The notes under the pieces are model-generated. The model made no database searches, was not told the origin of the DNA, and saw only the letters and a list, made by a program, of their open reading frames with translations. Source: Fuerstiella sp. (GTDB taxonomy: Bacteria > Planctomycetota > Planctomycetia > Planctomycetales > Planctomycetaceae). From it: a DNA stretch of 38,775 nucleotides. The stretch covers positions 1 to 38,775 of the forward strand of contig JABABI010000066.1 in the NCBI GenBank assembly GCA_014238335.1. Direction: 5' to 3'. Made by a program: the position numbers and the translations under genes. Below, one piece after another: positions 36,171 through 38,775 of the stretch; position 1 is the stretch's first letter, and each line of letters begins with the position of its first letter.

Positions 36171-37568
36171 GTGAACAACAAAACAGTTTCATTGAATCGC
36201 AGGAATTTTCTCTACGGTGCCGGTGTCGCTCTGGCTCTGCCAAAGTTCGAAACTTTTGCTGCGAAGACTCCTGACCTGAAAAGTGCACCGAAGCGTTTCG
36301 TTAGTGTCTACCATCCGGATGGCGTCGGTTTGCCGCTCAAGACAGATCCAGCCTGGGAGGATTGGAGCTGGTTCCCTCGTGGCGGCGAGAGAGACTTTGA
36401 ATTGACCAAAGTGCTGGATGTGCTCCAGCCTTTGCGGTCTGAAATCACCATTTATTCAGGGCTGTCTCACCCTGCCGCCAGAAAAATTCATGGCCACTCC
36501 AATGCTGACCAATACCTGACTGGTGCGGCAACGGGAGGTCACGGGGCGTATCAAAACTCGATTTCTCTTGATCAGGTCATTGCTGCACACGCCGGCGAAT
36601 TCACTCGCCATTCTTCTCTGGTGATGTCCACCAATGGCGGCATCGGTGGTCCTCGCGGTGCGCAAACTCAATCCTTTAACCGTGAAGGGCGGCCGATTCC
36701 GGCGCAGAATAAACCGAAACAGATCTTCGATATGCTTTTTGTGACCAGCGGTAAAGATGCTCGGGCAAGACTGTCAAGAAGCAAAAGTGCCCTGGATTTC
36801 CTCATCGCCAATACCCGATCTTTGGGGCAGGAACTTTCCGGGCACGATCAACAGACGCTACAGCAGTATCTAGACGCTGTTCGTGACACAGAAATTAAGC
36901 TGGCGAAAGCTCAGCAATGGATTGACACACCCGTTCCGCAGGTGGATACCATGCATTTGAAATTGGATGCAGATCCCAAAGAGGCCCGGTTTTACTTCCA
37001 AACCATGTATGAGTTGATCTATCTTTCTTTCCTGAGTGATTCAACTCGTGTGGCAACGTTCCAGTTGGGCAGGGAAAACGGTGAAGGTCCACATGACCTT
37101 TTGTCAAAGGCCGTTGGCCTGGGCAATGCTCATGGCCTGACCCATGATGTGAAAAAGCCGGATGGCTGGAAAAACCTCGGCACGTATAATCGCTATCAAG
37201 CCGAAGAGTTCGGTCGTTTCGTGCAGAAATTAAAGGACACTTCTGAGCCAACAGGCCAGGGAAGTATGCTGGACAACACGTTCGCAATGCATGGTTCTGC
37301 TTCCAGCAGCTTTCACCTCTCTCGCAATTACCCGATTATTTCTGCCGGGGGGAAAAACCTCGGATTTAAAAATGGCCGCTTCCTCAAGTTCGGCACGGGG
37401 AACGAAGATAATCAGGCGGGCGCCGGCATTGTCAGCGATGCCGGGTGGAGAGGAAAAATCGAAGCTGAAGAACTTCCGCTGGCATGCCTCTTTGTCACGG
37501 TCCTGCAAAAACTGGGCCTCGACGTCCAGTCCTTCGGTGGAAGCACGGAAACGCTGAGTGGGGTTTAA
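36171..37568 (+). CDS. DUF1552 family protein with Tat signal
   Basis: The protein has 465 residues from a GTG at 36171, preceded by TAGGAG. An ATG at 36135 in the same frame would overlap the previous gene and bury the signal. Residues 9-13 (NRRNF, then LYGAGVALALPKF) form a twin-arginine export signal, so the protein is folded before export. The body is a DUF1552 domain, related to the DUF1501/alkaline-phosphatase-like superfamily: KRFVSVYHPDGVGLP, a central GGIGGPRGAQTQSFNREG, and the C-terminal NTFAMHGSASSSFHLSRNYPIISAGG. The family nearly always pairs with a DUF1592-type gene, as here with a 13-bp gap. It presumably acts with that heme-motif protein in the periplasm; activity is unknown. 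Confidence 0.92.
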   Translation: MNNKTVSLNRRNFLYGAGVALALPKFETFAAKTPDLKSAPKRFVSVYHPDGVGLPLKTDPAWEDWSWFPRGGERDFELTKVLDVLQPLRSEITIYSGLSHPAARKIHGHSNADQYLTGAATGGHGAYQNSISLDQVIAAHAGEFTRHSSLVMSTNGGIGGPRGAQTQSFNREGRPIPAQNKPKQIFDMLFVTSGKDARARLSRSKSALDFLIANTRSLGQELSGHDQQTLQQYLDAVRDTEIKLAKAQQWIDTPVPQVDTMHLKLDADPKEARFYFQTMYELIYLSFLSDSTRVATFQLGRENGEGPHDLLSKAVGLGNAHGLTHDVKKPDGWKNLGTYNRYQAEEFGRFVQKLKDTSEPTGQGSMLDNTFAMHGSASSSFHLSRNYPIISAGGKNLGFKNGRFLKFGTGNEDNQAGAGIVSDAGWRGKIEAEELPLACLFVTVLQKLGLDVQSFGGSTETLSGV

Positions 37569-37793
37569 GAGTTACGAATTCAGTGTCCCGTTTTCCCCAA
37601 CGGCGGAACAGAAGAAGGTTGCGGTTCTGCACACCGCGTGTGGTCAAAATATTCAACCGGCATCGTGAGACTTGAAGACACGGCGTCGACTGGCGGTGAA
37701 AGGGGATGAATTCCGCCGCACAGCCGCGAGTATCTGTTACTGCCCAATTCCGTCCACTGTGCTTCGACTTGTCATGAACCATAGCATTCCGCC
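37569..37793. other. Gap between DUF1552 gene and IS remnant
   Basis: These 225 bases hold no supportable gene. A weak stem (GCGGT with ACCGC, about 37621-37639) could help end the operon transcript. The IS3-type end starts at 37794. Confidence 0.4.
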
Positions 37794-37821
37794 TGGAATG
37801 CCCCCGTTTTTGATCCAGGTG

Positions 37822-37986
37822 TTATGAGAGTACGGGTTGGGTAACAGGGGTAGTGTCGCTGTGTTGATGAAGCGGAGTTCGCGCAGCGATCGAAGCGGAA
37901 TCAGCACACTGTTGCGCGAACGTGTTTGCGGGTAAGCCGCCAAGTGAACTGTGCGAGCGGTAACCGTTGTCGTCTTCTCGCCACGC
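37822..37986 (-). pseudogene. IS3-family transposase OrfB, C-terminal remnant
   Basis: The minus strand reads WREDDNGYRSHSSLGGLPAN, then TFAQQCADSASIAARTPL, and ends HQHSDTTPVTQPVLS with TAA. This is the typical end of IS3/IS407-type OrfB integrases: W-R-x-D-Y-N-x-x-R-P-H-S-S-L-G-x-L-x-P. The proline of RPHSSLG is serine here. Everything upstream, including the DDE catalytic core, is missing. Similarity stops at about 37986, five bases from the stop codon of the small membrane-protein gene. The last dozen codons lie within the IS end sequence repeated at the right edge of the window. Confidence 0.8.
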
Positions 37987-37990
37987 CGAG

Positions 37991-38191
37991 CTACCGCACC
38001 TTCTCTTTAGTCTCAGCTGGCTGCTTAGCATTACTCCATCCAAGCAGGAAACATAGGGGAAATAAAACCGCTCCCGCCACTAATACGGTATCAAAGGACG
38101 GCAAGAAGAGTGCAATGCAGAGAAGTAAAATAATAAACAGTCCCGGCATGAAAAAGAGAAAGGAAAGAACTGCTGTGACACGCTTCGTCAT
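37991..38191 (-). CDS. Small two-helix membrane protein inside the IS remnant
   Basis: From the ATG at 38191 the gene encodes 66 residues: a short basic N-terminus (MTKRV), a long hydrophobic helix (about 6-30, FLFFMPGLFIILLLCIALF), a short loop with one Asp, a second helix (about 36-54, VLVAGAVLFPLCFLLGW) and a hydrophilic tail (NAKQPAETKEKVR). The positive-inside rule puts both ends in the cytoplasm. An in-frame TTG at 38212 could extend it by seven residues. It lies between the orfA and orfB remnants of an IS3 element, in the same direction, exactly where the orfB core is missing. It resembles no IS protein. It may be a captured passenger gene or host sequence brought in by rearrangement. 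No family is recognised. Confidence 0.6.
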   Translation of the reverse strand: MTKRVTAVLSFLFFMPGLFIILLLCIALFLPSFDTVLVAGAVLFPLCFLLGWSNAKQPAETKEKVR

Positions 38192-38306
38192 TTGTCTGCT
38201 TTCTATCGACAACGTATTGGGGCATGACGCTTACGCCACTGAATGCCTGGTCGGTCCTATACACTGACAGGCTATTCTACACTGTACTGCTCAAAGAACT
38301 AAAACC

Positions 38307-38590
38307 TCAGTTCTTTTCATTCGTGACAAAGGCCGTCGATTTTTTAATATGCCACGCTCCATGCGAAGACGCAGATTCTCCTTCCGAAGACACCCCAGTC
38401 CCTCCTGTGCCGATTCCCTCAACGATCCCTCCAACTTTACCGTATGTCATTCGCCACGTACGCAGCAAGTTCTCGTGGATAACAAGTGCCTGAGCCTTCG
38501 TGTAACCCTGTTCTTCCACCAGCGCCACCGCGCTCAGCCGAAATTCCTGACCTAAATGACGACGTTCGTTGCGACTCGATTTTTCGACAT
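38307..38590 (-). pseudogene. IS3-family transposase OrfA remnant with frame breaks
   Basis: The minus strand encodes EFRLSAVALVEEQGYTKAQA, then IHENLLRTWR: the helix-turn-helix of IS3 OrfA, with a few residues lost in its second half. The leucine-zipper part, CLRKENLRLRMERGILK, is in another frame (38392-38342). The end, KKSTAFVTNEKN and a stop (38341-38307), is back in the first frame. At least two frame breaks therefore separate the parts; the second falls in a run of six A that one more A would repair. The probable original start is the ATG at 38590, also out of frame by one A in a nearby A run. The remnant is non-functional unless slippage rescues it. Confidence 0.8.
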
Positions 38591-38707
38591 GCTTAACACT
38601 CCTCGCGTGCAGTGTTTCCTCAGCGCGCACCTTCCTTAGGGAATTCCAGCCCCCAACGTTCCGGATCACATTAAATCAGAATTCCAACTCATTGAGGCTA
38701 ACGACTC

Positions 38708-38775
38708 TGGAATGCCCCCGATTTTTGATCCAGGTGTTATGAGAGTACGGGTTGGGTAACAGGGGTAGTGTCGCT
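38708..38775 (-). mobile_element. End of a second copy of the same IS3-family element, cut by the window edge
   Basis: These 68 bases match 37794-37860 almost perfectly; the only difference seen is one extra A (CCCCCGATTTTTG here, CCCCCGTTTTTG there). On the minus strand they encode the final OrfB residues SDTTPVTQPVLS with TAA at 38739-38737, followed by the terminal inverted repeat. The rest of this copy lies beyond the window on the right. It starts 21 bp from the left end of the decayed copy. Confidence 0.8.
38737..38775 (-). CDS. IS3-family transposase OrfB, last 12 codons of the second copy (partial)
   Basis: Reading in from the right edge on the minus strand gives SDTTPVTQPVLS and a TAA stop, identical to the OrfB end of the decayed neighbour copy. 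Whether the rest of this orfB is intact cannot be seen from this window. Confidence 0.65.
   Translation of the reverse strand, partial: SDTTPVTQPVLS

Larger units (their letters stand above)
37794..38686 (-). mobile_element. Decayed IS3-family insertion sequence with replaced interior
   Basis: On the minus strand the element runs from a left end near 38686 (TGGAATTCTGATTTAATG) through an orfA remnant (38590-38307), a non-IS interior with a small membrane-protein gene, and the orfB 3' end (37986-37822) to a right end at 37794 (GGGGGCATTCCA read outward). The right 67 bp are nearly identical to a second IS end at 38708-38775. Intact IS3 elements are about 1.2-1.4 kb; this one is about 0.9 kb and lacks nearly all of orfB, including the DDE catalytic core. 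It cannot encode a working transposase, but its ends may still be recognised. No target-site duplication was found at its two borders. Confidence 0.75.

Noticed and set aside
37737..37943. 68-codon minus-strand frame across the IS right end
   Set aside because: It runs through the IS end in a different frame from the recognisable OrfB C-terminus.

Overview
The window looks like a chromosome segment of a marine-type planctomycete (phylum Planctomycetota). The basis is family content typical of that phylum: a PSCyt1/DUF1549/DUF1553 protein, a DUF1592-type cytochrome protein followed by a DUF1552 protein, a DUF1080 protein, a Tat-exported Gfo/Idh/MocA oxidoreductase and four intact Cys-type sulfatases plus a sulfatase fragment. 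No rRNA and no CRISPR array were seen. Genus was not determined.

Layout. (1) 1-3280, minus strand, housekeeping: tRNA-Gly(GCC), trigger factor (tig) and two consecutive, catalytically complete clpP genes, closed by a strong hairpin. The N-terminus of a ribF-like gene runs off the left edge. (2) 3281-9013: about 0.7 kb without a recognisable gene, then a GT4 glycosyltransferase and a glutamine-dependent asparagine synthetase-like amidotransferase on plus, facing a second GT4 glycosyltransferase and a YkgJ-type cysteine-cluster protein on minus. This looks like a small cell-surface glycan locus. (3) 9290-16075: a secreted sulfatase, a halogenase/geranylgeranyl-reductase-like flavoprotein, mutY (its 3' end overlaps the convergent flavoprotein gene by 70 bp) and a PcrA/UvrD helicase. 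(4) 16188-28987, almost all minus strand: sulfatase, PSCyt1/DUF1549/DUF1553 protein, a 52-residue acidic protein, a three-domain beta-lactamase-like/BPL_N/PPC fusion, two more sulfatases, a decayed sulfatase 3' end and a DUF1080 protein. Short inverted repeats lie in the gaps. (5) 29441-32721, plus: Tat-exported Gfo/Idh/MocA oxidoreductase and a secreted HEAT-repeat protein. (6) 32722-37568: a long structured non-coding region with an extended -10 promoter candidate, then the DUF1592-DUF1552 pair. (7) 37794-38775: a decayed IS3-family element in which a small two-helix membrane-protein gene sits where the orfB core should be, followed by the end of a second copy of the same IS running off the right edge.

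How the parts fit. Sulfatases, the DUF1080 protein and the Gfo/Idh/MocA oxidoreductase are the usual planctomycete equipment for attacking sulfated glycans and modified sugars outside the cytoplasm. All four sulfatases need formylglycine maturation, and no maturase gene is in the window. The PSCyt1-type proteins carry c-type heme motifs and probably work in the periplasm, but their biochemistry is not known. The most unusual items are the IS3 remnant holding a membrane-protein gene, the beta-lactamase/BPL_N/PPC fusion, the mutually exclusive hairpins before the DUF1592 operon, and the Asp-to-Glu replacement at a MutY catalytic position.
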